The notes beneath the pieces are model-generated. The model worked only from the letters and a program-made list of their open reading frames with translations, made no database searches and was not told the DNA's origin. The position numbers were made by a program, and so were the translations under genes. Of a stretch of DNA of 64,000 nucleotides, positions 16,521 to 23,329 are shown one piece after another. Source of the DNA: Pyrinomonadaceae bacterium (lineage in GTDB: Bacteria; Acidobacteriota; Blastocatellia; Pyrinomonadales; Pyrinomonadaceae); contig JAJQRF010000004.1 in the NCBI GenBank assembly GCA_021228405.1, forward strand, positions 429,080-493,079. The letters run 5' to 3'. The stretch's first letter is position 1. Each line of letters opens with the position of its first letter.

Positions 16521-17213
16521 TCACCATTTGAACAAAAGTTCGGAAACAATCGAAAACCCGCCGTTTACGTCGACAGGCAAAAATCCGTATTTGCGCCATT
16601 TCGTTTGCATATTTTCCAAAAGATCGGCATCTGCCTGATATTGAACGGCGGAAAATTCATATTTGATTTTGAAATATTTTAAATCTTTGATCGGTTTGGT
16701 CTGAAAATAACAGCAAAATTCAGGAATATTCAAACCGTCGTAGATAGTTTCATATTTAACTTTATGGAAGGTTTGCTTATATTCAAACTCGTCGTCAAAT
16801 AACAAGGAATCGTCAGGTTTGATAATTACCACCGAATTTGCAGGCGGCTCGTCGTTCGATAAAAATGCAACCAGATTTTTAAGCTGATCGGGATTAACTA
16901 ATTTTCTCTCGACCGAAGTTGTAAATTTGAATCGTTTTGAAGTTTCAAAATCAGGCTCGTCCGAAAAATACGCTTTGCTTTGCCATTGCCCGAATTGTCC
17001 TTGCGGATTTAATAAAATTATCGGTTTATCGCCCTTATTGACAAATTCCATTGCCAATTTACCTTTATAGATTATGTGGTCTTCCTTTCGTTCAAAATCA
17101 GTATCGTAATATCTGCCCCTGAGAATCAATCCCTGATTCGTATTTTCCTGGGCGAAAACCGTCGAAACAAGAAACAAAACGAATATCAGAAAGATGGTAA
17201 ATCTCAGTTTCAT
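16521..17213 (-). CDS. Secreted protein of unknown function
   Basis: This 230-residue protein has a strong signal peptide (MKLRFTIFLIFVLFLVSTVF). The mature part is beta-rich with many aromatic residues and no recognised motif; FVNKGDKPIILLNPQGQFG and a lone CC pair in EFCCYFQ are the notable features. The initiating ATG directly abuts the TAA stop of the polyprenyl synthase gene upstream, so the two are very likely co-transcribed, although no functional link is evident. Confidence 0.72.
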   Translation of the reverse strand: MKLRFTIFLIFVLFLVSTVFAQENTNQGLILRGRYYDTDFERKEDHIIYKGKLAMEFVNKGDKPIILLNPQGQFGQWQSKAYFSDEPDFETSKRFKFTTSVERKLVNPDQLKNLVAFLSNDEPPANSVVIIKPDDSLLFDDEFEYKQTFHKVKYETIYDGLNIPEFCCYFQTKPIKDLKYFKIKYEFSAVQYQADADLLENMQTKWRKYGFLPVDVNGGFSIVSELLFKW

Positions 17214-18122
17214 TTAGTTGCTCCTTTGAATTAAATAATCGGTAAATTGCAGTAAACATCCGCGCGCCGTCGAAGGCGCAAAATTGTCGAGCAAAATGCT
17301 TTTCGCTTCGGAAACCTTTCGTTGCAGTTCGAGATTTGCCGACTCTTTACCTTGATCTATCGCAAAGGTTTTTTGTTCGTCGCCGAAAATCTCGCCGTCC
17401 TCTTCGAGATCGAGAATGTCGTCGGAAAGCTGATAAGCATCGCCGAGAAGCTCGGCAAAACGCGAAAGTTTTATCAGCTCGAAATGTTCCGCGCCCGCCA
17501 GAATCGCGCCGACGCGCAAACTCAGACGCATCAAAGCCGAAGTTTTCAAATTTCTGACCGATTCAAATTCCGGCGTTAAAACATTGTCGGAATTTGCGCC
17601 CTTCGCAACGGCAAGATCGACCGATTGCCCGCCGATCATTCCGGATGCGCCGATACATTCGACGATTTCGGCGTGTGCGCGAATCGCTCTTTCAGGCAAA
17701 TGAATGTGATTGACGAAAACCAGACCGTAAGAAGCATTGAGCAATCCGATCGCGACCAAAACCGCCAAACCTTCGCTGAATTTCTCGTGCAGAGAAGTTT
17801 TTCCGCGCCGTTCCTGCGCATTGTCCATACACGGCAGATCATCAAAGATCAGCGACGAAGTATGAATAAATTCTCCCGCCGCCGCCGCCGGCAACATCAG
17901 ATCGGGGTTTGCGCCGAAAAGTTCCGCCCCGAGCAAAGTCAAAACCGGGCGCAGACGTTTTCCGCCCGAAAAAAGTGCATATTCGACCGCTTCATTAAAC
18001 TGCGTTTCGATCTTTGGCGGCGCAAGCGGCAAAAATTTGCGCACCGACTTTTCGATCTGCGGACGTTTCGCTTCAACGTATTGCCACAATTCGGCAAATT
18101 TTTCTGTTTTTTCTTCAGTCAT
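17214..18122 (-). CDS. Polyprenyl diphosphate synthase (FPP/GGPP synthase type)
   Basis: This 302-residue trans-prenyltransferase adds isopentenyl diphosphate to an allylic primer. Motifs: GGKRLRP near residue 54, the first Asp-rich motif DDLPCMDNAQERRG near 93-106, GGQSVDLA near 165, and the second Asp-rich motif YQLSDDILDLEEDGE near 234. The xxDDLPCMD pattern, with two residues between the Asp pair and the last Asp, is typical of bacterial IspA/CrtE. Product chain length cannot be fixed from motifs. Its start overlaps the upstream small gene by eight bases, as often seen for xseB-ispA pairs. It could feed the phytoene synthase at 13.4 kb. Confidence 0.93.
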   Translation of the reverse strand: MTEEKTEKFAELWQYVEAKRPQIEKSVRKFLPLAPPKIETQFNEAVEYALFSGGKRLRPVLTLLGAELFGANPDLMLPAAAAGEFIHTSSLIFDDLPCMDNAQERRGKTSLHEKFSEGLAVLVAIGLLNASYGLVFVNHIHLPERAIRAHAEIVECIGASGMIGGQSVDLAVAKGANSDNVLTPEFESVRNLKTSALMRLSLRVGAILAGAEHFELIKLSRFAELLGDAYQLSDDILDLEEDGEIFGDEQKTFAIDQGKESANLELQRKVSEAKSILLDNFAPSTARGCLLQFTDYLIQRSN

Positions 18123-18453
18123 TTTCGAGAGTATCTTTGAAAAATTCTTTGCCCTTGTTCGATAATTCCTCTGAAATTGTTACGCGATACGGGTGTTTGG
18201 CAACGAAGTTCGGAACTTTCTTGACCTTCGCGCCCAAATTTCCGAGCGTTTCAGCGATCTGGTCGTCGCTTAATTCGTCAACGCCGAATTTTTCCGAAGC
18301 GCGTTTGAATGCGCCGCGCAGACGGTCTAGAGCGAGTTCGCGCATTGCCAGAACCTTTCCGCGTGATTGAAAATCGCCGAGCGCGAAAAGTATGATCTCC
18401 TCGTTTTTGACGGTGTCTTGCGCGGCTTCAAACAAATTTTGCTGTTCGTTCAT
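18115..18453 (-). CDS. Small conserved-looking cytoplasmic protein upstream of ispA
   Basis: This 112-residue soluble protein starts at the ATG of MNEQQNLFEA; an upstream in-frame start is possible. It is helical and charged, with LFALGDFQSRGKVLAMRELALDRLRGAFKRA in the middle and FVAKHPYRVTISEELSNKGKEFF near the end. No cofactor or nucleic-acid motif is apparent, and it does not look like XseB despite occupying that position. It overlaps the polyprenyl synthase start by eight bases, so the genes are translationally coupled. Function unknown. Confidence 0.7.
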   Translation of the reverse strand: MNEQQNLFEAAQDTVKNEEIILFALGDFQSRGKVLAMRELALDRLRGAFKRASEKFGVDELSDDQIAETLGNLGAKVKKVPNFVAKHPYRVTISEELSNKGKEFFKDTLEND

Positions 18454-18558
18454 TTTTCCAAACTTCAAACATATTAACACAATCGTTTAAGACATTTGCA
18501 ATAATTTACCGCACGTTTAATTCCCTTCCGAAGTTATGTTAATCTTTCAGTAATTTCT

Positions 18559-19818
18559 ATGTCGGAACAAAAAAAATATCGAGTCGGGCTTGGCGTTTGC
18601 GGCGGCATCGCGGCTTATAAAGCAATCGAAGCTTTGCGTCTTTTGCAAAAACAAAACTGCGAGGTCAGCGTGGCGATGACCAAACACGCGACCGAATTCG
18701 TCCAGCCTTTGACCTTTCGCGCTCTGACGGACACATACGTTTTGGTTGACGATTACGACGAATCTAATCCCGACCCGATCGCGCACATCAATTTTTCACA
18801 AAACATCGATTTGCTTTTAATTGTTCCCGCAACCGCGAATATTTTGGCAAAATTCGCTAACGGAATCGCTGACGATTTTCTTTCTTCGACCTATTTAGCT
18901 TCAAACGCGCCCGTAATGGTTGCGCCCGCGATGAACGTTTCGATGTGGAATCACGCCGCAACACAAAGAAATATCGAACAATTAAAAGCGGACGGCGTAA
19001 TTTTCGTCGAACCCGTTTCGGGCGAACTTGCCTGTAAAACCGTCGGCACGGGAAAGCTCGAAGACGTTGAAAATATTGCGGAGCAAGTTATGAAAGTCTT
19101 GAGTCTTGAGTCTATAGTCCAAAGTCCGATTGTTTCTTCGACTCAAGACTCTAGACTCAAGACTCTAGACTTGAAAGGCGAAAGCCTTTTAATTACCGTC
19201 GGCGGAACGCGTGAAGCGATCGACCCGGTTCGTTTTATTTCAAATCATTCGTCGGGCAAAATGGGATTTGCGGTTGCGGAAGCGGCGCAGAAGCGAGGCG
19301 CGAAAGTCACCGTCGTTTGCGGTGTGACGAACGTCGAACCGCCCGAAAATGTCGCAGTCGTCAAAGCAATTTCGGCACAGGAAATGTTCGACGCGGTGAT
19401 GCAAAAGCTTCCCGAAAGTTCGGTTTTCATCGGCGCGGCGGCGGTTGCCGATTATCGCCCGAAACAAATTGCCGAAATAAAGATCAAAAAAACCGTCAAC
19501 GATATTTTCAATCTCGAACTCGAAAAAACGCCCGACATTCTCGCCAATGTCGCGGCAAACCGGCACGAAAAACTGCTCGTCGTCGGCTTTGCGGCGGAAA
19601 CGAACGACGTGGTAAATTACGCGAAATCGAAGATGGAAAAGAAAAATCTCGATCTCGTCGTTGCCAACGACATCACGCAAAAAGGCGCGGGTTTCGGTTC
19701 GGACACGAATATTGCGACGATCATTTCGCGGAGCAATCAGATCGAACTTCCGCTTATGCCGAAACGCGAATTAGCTGACAAAATTCTCGATGAAGTGTTA
19801 AAATTAAGAGCAAAGTAA
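18559..19818 (+). CDS. coaBC: Bifunctional phosphopantothenoylcysteine decarboxylase/synthetase
   Basis: This 419-residue protein catalyses two steps of coenzyme A synthesis. The N-terminal flavoprotein CoaC domain (about residues 1-178) has GVCGGIAAYK, VAPAMNVSMWNHAATQ and the catalytic-cysteine motif GELACKTVGTGKL. The C-terminal CoaB domain (about 208-419) has ITVGGTREAIDPVRFISNHSSGKMG and AAVADYRP. Between them lie about 26 residues (SLESIVQSPIVSSTQDSRLK region) encoded entirely by a palindromic heptamer repeat at 19095-19172. The reading frame is intact, and the insertion falls in the inter-domain linker, so the enzyme is probably functional. It is transcribed divergently from the ispA-associated gene. 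Confidence 0.95.
   Translation: MSEQKKYRVGLGVCGGIAAYKAIEALRLLQKQNCEVSVAMTKHATEFVQPLTFRALTDTYVLVDDYDESNPDPIAHINFSQNIDLLLIVPATANILAKFANGIADDFLSSTYLASNAPVMVAPAMNVSMWNHAATQRNIEQLKADGVIFVEPVSGELACKTVGTGKLEDVENIAEQVMKVLSLESIVQSPIVSSTQDSRLKTLDLKGESLLITVGGTREAIDPVRFISNHSSGKMGFAVAEAAQKRGAKVTVVCGVTNVEPPENVAVVKAISAQEMFDAVMQKLPESSVFIGAAAVADYRPKQIAEIKIKKTVNDIFNLELEKTPDILANVAANRHEKLLVVGFAAETNDVVNYAKSKMEKKNLDLVVANDITQKGAGFGSDTNIATIISRSNQIELPLMPKRELADKILDEVLKLRAK
19095..19172. repeat. Palindromic heptamer repeat inserted in frame within coaBC
   Basis: The left arm runs in 7-nt words (agtcttg, agtcttg, agtctat, agtccaa, agtccga). The right arm is the inverted series (gactcaa, gactcta, gactcaa, gactcta, gactt). 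The 78 bp are exactly 26 codons without a stop. The architecture is the same as the intergenic heptamer repeat at 2889-2990, but here it is inside a gene, at the junction of the CoaC and CoaB domains. Confidence 0.85.
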
Positions 19819-19836
19819 AAGGGTAAAAAAGCAATC

Positions 19837-20829
19837 GTGAATTCCGATTTTTCCGACATTTTGGCTGATGTGAAAGAGCAAATTTTATATTTGCAGGAAC
19901 TCGGCGTGGAAAATCTGGCGGTCGATCTGCCTGAAATAATGTTTGCCGATGTGCCCGTCCAACCGCAGAAACAGACGATCCCGCAGGAAAAACTCGAACG
20001 ATTCGTGCCTGTCGATCTGCCTTTGCCGGGCGCGGTGAAACCGCCGCAGAGATCGAACGCGAACGAAGCAAAGCCTTCGCGGAGCAGTCTTTTGGAATCG
20101 ACAAAATTATCGCGTTTGCCGTCTTTGCCGAAACGCGACTCGATTTACACAAACTATCAGGAACCGAAAAAACCAATAATTCAACCAACTGAAAAAGAAA
20201 TGCCAACAAAGAAAACCGTAGAAACTCCGACCGAAACGCTTTTCGGCGATATTTCGCAAACATTGCCCGAATCGAAGGAAACCGTCGAAGAAATCCGCGC
20301 CGACATCGGCAACTGCACGCGCTGTCCGCTTCACGAAGGACGCACGAAGATCGTTCACAGCACTGGCAATCTGCAAGCCGATCTGATGTTTATCGGCGAA
20401 GCTCCGGGCGCGGACGAAGATCAGAAAGGCGAACCTTTCGTCGGGCGGGCGGGACAGCTTTTGAACAAAATCATCGAAGCGATCGGGATGAAGCGCGAAG
20501 ATGTTTTCATCGGCAACATCAATCGTTGCCGTCCGCCGGGAAACCGCGCGCCGACCTTGCCCGAAGCCGAAACGTGCAAACCTTTTCTGCTTCGTGAAAT
20601 CTCGGTCGTGCGTCCGAAGGTGATCGTCGTTTTGGGAAATACGGCTTGCCAGAATCTTTTGAACACAAAAGTCGGAATCACGAAACTGCGCGGAAATTTT
20701 CAGGATTATTACGGCGTGAAAGTGATGCCGACATTTCATCCCGCATACCTTCTGCGCGACCCGTCGAAAAAACGCGAAACGTGGGAAGATATGAAAATCG
20801 TCCGCGATTATCTGAACGGATTGAAATAA
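19837..20829 (+). CDS. udg: Family 4 uracil-DNA glycosylase, iron-sulfur type, with long N-terminal extension
   Basis: This 330-residue protein removes uracil from DNA. The C-terminal 190 residues carry all family-4 marks: the first Fe-S pair in NCTRCPLHEG (about residues 159-163), GEAPGADED, FVGRAGQLL, the second cysteine pair in INRCRPPGNRAPTLPEAETC, and the catalytic-loop motif PTFHPAYLLR. The N-terminal 140 residues are Pro-, Lys- and Glu-rich, apparently disordered (QPQKQTIPQEK, SSLLESTKLS) and unusually long for the family. I use the GTG at 19837. A paralogue lacking the cluster follows after a palindromic repeat. Confidence 0.93.
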   Translation: MNSDFSDILADVKEQILYLQELGVENLAVDLPEIMFADVPVQPQKQTIPQEKLERFVPVDLPLPGAVKPPQRSNANEAKPSRSSLLESTKLSRLPSLPKRDSIYTNYQEPKKPIIQPTEKEMPTKKTVETPTETLFGDISQTLPESKETVEEIRADIGNCTRCPLHEGRTKIVHSTGNLQADLMFIGEAPGADEDQKGEPFVGRAGQLLNKIIEAIGMKREDVFIGNINRCRPPGNRAPTLPEAETCKPFLLREISVVRPKVIVVLGNTACQNLLNTKVGITKLRGNFQDYYGVKVMPTFHPAYLLRDPSKKRETWEDMKIVRDYLNGLK

Positions 20830-20834
20830 GATTC

Positions 20835-20920
20835 TGCCCACGAAATACACGAAAAATACGAAAATAAAACAAATTAATTCTTTTCTTTTTTTCGTTTCTT
20901 TCGTGTATTTCGTGGGCAAA
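20835..20920. repeat. Long imperfect palindrome, CACGAAATA family, copy 4
   Basis: tgcccacgaaatacacgaaa is inverted against tttcgtgtatttcgtgggca. It fills the gap between the two uracil-DNA-glycosylase-like genes and ends eight bases before the second gene's ATG. The normal Shine-Dalgarno position is therefore inside the right arm, which contains no GGAG-like sequence. Confidence 0.85.
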
Positions 20921-20927
20921 AACCATT

Positions 20928-21509
20928 ATGCAAAATTCTCTATTTGACGAAAATCTCACGCAACCGACCGAAACGGTTGACGAAATCAATCAGGAATTGC
21001 TCGAAAAAGGCAAGGCTTTATTTCCGAACGAGTTTTTTATTTTCGGGACGGGAAAAATCGATTCAAACGTCGTCATCGTCGGCGAATCGCCCGGTGCGCC
21101 CGATGCCGATTCGGAAAAACCTTTTATGGGTCCGGTCGGTGATCTGTTGGTGAAAATTCTCGCGGCGATCGGCTTGAAACGCGACGATGTTTACTTAACC
21201 AACGTCGTCAAATTCATTTCGGCGGGCGACGAACTGACCAACGAGATTCTCAATTTCTTTACGCCGTTTCTGCATCGCGAGATTCTGGCGATCAAGCCGA
21301 AGGTCATCATCTCGCTCGGCAACACGCCGACGAAGGCACTTTTGAACACGAAAAAAGCCATTTCACAAATTCGCGGCGAATTTTATAATTATAACGGGAT
21401 TAAATTGATGCCGACCTTTAATCCGGCTTACCTTTTGCGCGACCCGGCGAAGAAACGCGAAGTTTGGGAAGATATGAAAAAAGTGCGCGCTTTTCTGGAC
21501 GAAAAATAG
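20928..21509 (+). CDS. Uracil-DNA glycosylase-like protein lacking Fe-S cysteines and the motif His
   Basis: This 193-residue protein belongs to the same superfamily as its neighbour: GESPGAPDADSEKPFMGPVG aligns with GEAPGADEDQKGEPFVGRAG, and the C-terminal PAYLLRDPAKKREVWEDMKK is nearly identical. It lacks all four cluster cysteines: no C-x2-C lies ahead of the GE motif, and NVVKFISAGDE replaces NINRCRPPGNR. The HPAYLL catalytic-loop histidine is Asn (NPAYLL). TNVVKF recalls UdgX-type sequences, but the KRRIH loop of UdgX is absent. It may be a cluster-free glycosylase of altered specificity or a non-catalytic DNA-binding paralogue. Confidence 0.85.
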   Translation: MQNSLFDENLTQPTETVDEINQELLEKGKALFPNEFFIFGTGKIDSNVVIVGESPGAPDADSEKPFMGPVGDLLVKILAAIGLKRDDVYLTNVVKFISAGDELTNEILNFFTPFLHREILAIKPKVIISLGNTPTKALLNTKKAISQIRGEFYNYNGIKLMPTFNPAYLLRDPAKKREVWEDMKKVRAFLDEK

Positions 21510-21510
21510 A

Positions 21511-22047
21511 ATGAAACCTGAAATCATCGACACGAAGGACATTTACAAAGGCAAAGTTTTCGACATTTTTGAATCGATCATCAAAGAGGGCGAACACGTT
21601 TATAAACGCGAGATCGTTTTTCATAAAGGAAGCTGTGTGATCGTTCCCGTTTTCGACGATAAGACCGTCGGACTCGTCAAACAATACCGTCACGCGGCGG
21701 GAAAATATCTGCTCGAAATTCCCGCCGGAACTTTGAATCTGCACGAAGACCCGCAGATCGGCGCGGCGCGCGAACTCGAGGAAGAGATCGGCGTAAAAGC
21801 CGCAAAGATCGAAAAACTAACCGAATTTTACGTTTCGCCGGGGTTTTTGACCGAAAAAATGTTCGTATATTTAGCGACCGAATTTACGGAAAGCAAGCAA
21901 AATCTCGATGAAGACGAAATTTTAACGATCGAAAAACTTTCCTTTCCCGAAATTTTCCGAATGATAAAGGCGAACGAGTTTGAAGACGCGAAAACGATGC
22001 TGAGTTTGATCTTAGCGGGCGCAAGATTCGGCTTTTATTTTGAATAA
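21511..22047 (+). CDS. NUDIX hydrolase, ADP-ribose pyrophosphatase type
   Basis: This 178-residue protein begins two bases after the stop of the glycosylase paralogue, so the two genes are probably translated from one message. The NUDIX box G-x5-E-x7-RELEEEIGV is exact (GTLNLHEDPQIGAARELEEE, about residues 73-92). The preceding VGLVKQYRHAAGKYLLEIPAG is characteristic of ADP-ribose pyrophosphatases, and FYVSPGFLTEKMFVYLA matches their C-terminal loop. It likely hydrolyses ADP-ribose or a related nucleoside diphosphate in the cytoplasm. Exact substrate is inferred. Confidence 0.92.
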   Translation: MKPEIIDTKDIYKGKVFDIFESIIKEGEHVYKREIVFHKGSCVIVPVFDDKTVGLVKQYRHAAGKYLLEIPAGTLNLHEDPQIGAARELEEEIGVKAAKIEKLTEFYVSPGFLTEKMFVYLATEFTESKQNLDEDEILTIEKLSFPEIFRMIKANEFEDAKTMLSLILAGARFGFYFE

Positions 22048-22049
22048 TA

Positions 22050-22343
22050 AGCCTTTTATTGTGCGGAATCGGTCTTATTTTCTTGTAAATATGTCTTTTA
22101 TTTTCGGAAAGATGCGTTTATTTTTTGTGCAGAAGTCTTTATTTTCAGAAAATATGTCTTTTCTTCGTGCAAAAAAGTCTTTATTTTTTTCAAAATAGTC
22201 TTTTCTTTTTCCAAAATAAAGAGTATTTCAGAAAAAATAAAGACTATTTCATTTCAAATAAAGAGTATTTCAGAAAAAATAAAGACTATTTTTTTCAAAA
22301 TACTCTTTATTTTTTTCCGAAACCTCTTTTACTTTCCGTCGAA
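22050..22343. repeat. 21-bp tandem array B, fourteen units, AT-rich
   Basis: Fourteen consecutive 21-bp units start two bases after the NUDIX stop. Typical units are agtctttatttttttcaaaat and aaagagtatttcagaaaaaat. Two units, at 22218 and 22260, are identical; the others drift, and the strand sense of the ATAAAGACT word switches near 22217, yet the 21-bp register holds throughout. The translated frame gives heptapeptides such as NKEYFRK, which I do not take as coding. Confidence 0.88.
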
Positions 22344-22406
22344 AGCCTTTTCTTTTTTTAATTCAAAAGGCAGTTTTGCAACAAAACTCTCGTAAATGAT
22401 TGGATA

Positions 22407-22444
22407 GCGTTTAGAGTCCCTTCTGAAGAAGGAATTCTAAACGC
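22407..22444. repeat. GCGTTYAGAGTCCC palindrome, copy 1 (short)
   Basis: gcgtttagagtcccttctga on the left pairs with the inverted ttctaaacgc on the right. It shares its ends with 30120-30187 and 48143-48212. It lies 14 bases from the isochorismatase-like gene's stop. Confidence 0.7.
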
Positions 22445-22458
22445 CAAACCTTGGCGAC

Positions 22459-23016
22459 TTAAATAATCAATGATTGAATTTCCTTGAATTTTTCGTGTTT
22501 TGAATCTTTCAGAAGCTCGAACAAAGCCATTTCGACGCTCGACGGGACAACTCCGTTCATCTGCATTTTTTTGAGTCCCGCTTCCTTGTCTTCTTTGAAA
22601 CGCGAAGCGACGGCATCGGTCAAAAGGTGCACTTCAAAACCTTCGTTCAAAAGGTCGTGCGCCGTCTGATTGACGCAGATGTGCGTTTCCAAACCGCATA
22701 AAACGATTTGAGTCGCGCCCGTTTCTTCGAGATTTTCGAGAAACGAAGTCGAACCGCACGAACTGAACGCGCTTTTTTCGATCGTTTCAAAATCGGGCGG
22801 CAAAACGAAGAGAATCTCTTCCGCCGTGCGTCCCAAACCTTTCGGATATTGTTCGGTCACGATGACCGGCAAATTCAAAGCGAGAAAACCGCGCACCGCG
22901 ATCGAAGTTTTCGCGGCGATCTGCGGAAAATCGGAAACCGCGCCGCGAAAGGCTTCCTGTATGTCAACCACGACGAGCACCGCTTTTTCTTTATCGAGCA
23001 TTTTCGGATGAGCCAT
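22459..23016 (-). CDS. Isochorismatase-family cysteine hydrolase
   Basis: This 185-residue protein has the alpha/beta cysteine-hydrolase fold of the nicotinamidase/isochorismatase/YcaC group. The probable triad is the Asp in VVVDIQEAF (residue 18), a Lys in the central region (TEQYPKGLG) and the Cys in CGLETHICVNQTAHDLL. The usual cis-peptide region precedes the Cys. Substrates in this family vary too widely to name one. It follows a small membrane-protein gene on the same strand by 11 bases. A second ATG (MLDKEKAV) five codons in is possible. Confidence 0.88.
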   Translation of the reverse strand: MAHPKMLDKEKAVLVVVDIQEAFRGAVSDFPQIAAKTSIAVRGFLALNLPVIVTEQYPKGLGRTAEEILFVLPPDFETIEKSAFSSCGSTSFLENLEETGATQIVLCGLETHICVNQTAHDLLNEGFEVHLLTDAVASRFKEDKEAGLKKMQMNGVVPSSVEMALFELLKDSKHEKFKEIQSLII

Positions 23017-23027
23017 AATTTATAAGT

Positions 23028-23216
23028 TTAATTTTCGACGGTTTGTTTCCCGGCTTCCACTTTTTCAGCCAGTTTCTGCTGTTCGCGCGCTTCCTTTTCG
23101 CGCATTTCCTTCTTGTATGTTTTGATGAAAAAATAGATCGTAAACCCTGCAAAGATGAGCATAAAGATCATCATCGCACCAATAAAATAAAGTTCGGCTC
23201 TGAAAGAATCTCCCAT
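23028..23216 (-). CDS. Small single-span membrane protein (62 residues)
   Basis: One hydrophobic segment (FIGAMMIFMLIFAGFTIYFF, residues 12-31) is followed by a Lys/Glu-rich coil (KTYKKEMREKEAREQQKLAE). The gene ends 11 bases before the isochorismatase-like gene and is probably co-transcribed with it. The shape is like cytochrome-oxidase-associated small subunits, but nothing nearby supports that. Function unknown. Confidence 0.6.
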   Translation of the reverse strand: MGDSFRAELYFIGAMMIFMLIFAGFTIYFFIKTYKKEMREKEAREQQKLAEKVEAGKQTVEN

Positions 23217-23329
23217 AATCTCATTTTAACCGAAAAAAAAATCTCTCACAAATTTGCCGAAGTCCGTGTGAAGCAAACCGAATTTTCGTTTGCGACATCA
23301 AATCGTGCAATAATTCAACAGCTTTCAAA

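Noticed and set aside
18559..19818. Frameshifted or split coaBC
   Set aside because: The frame reads through the palindromic insertion without a stop and both domains keep their motifs.
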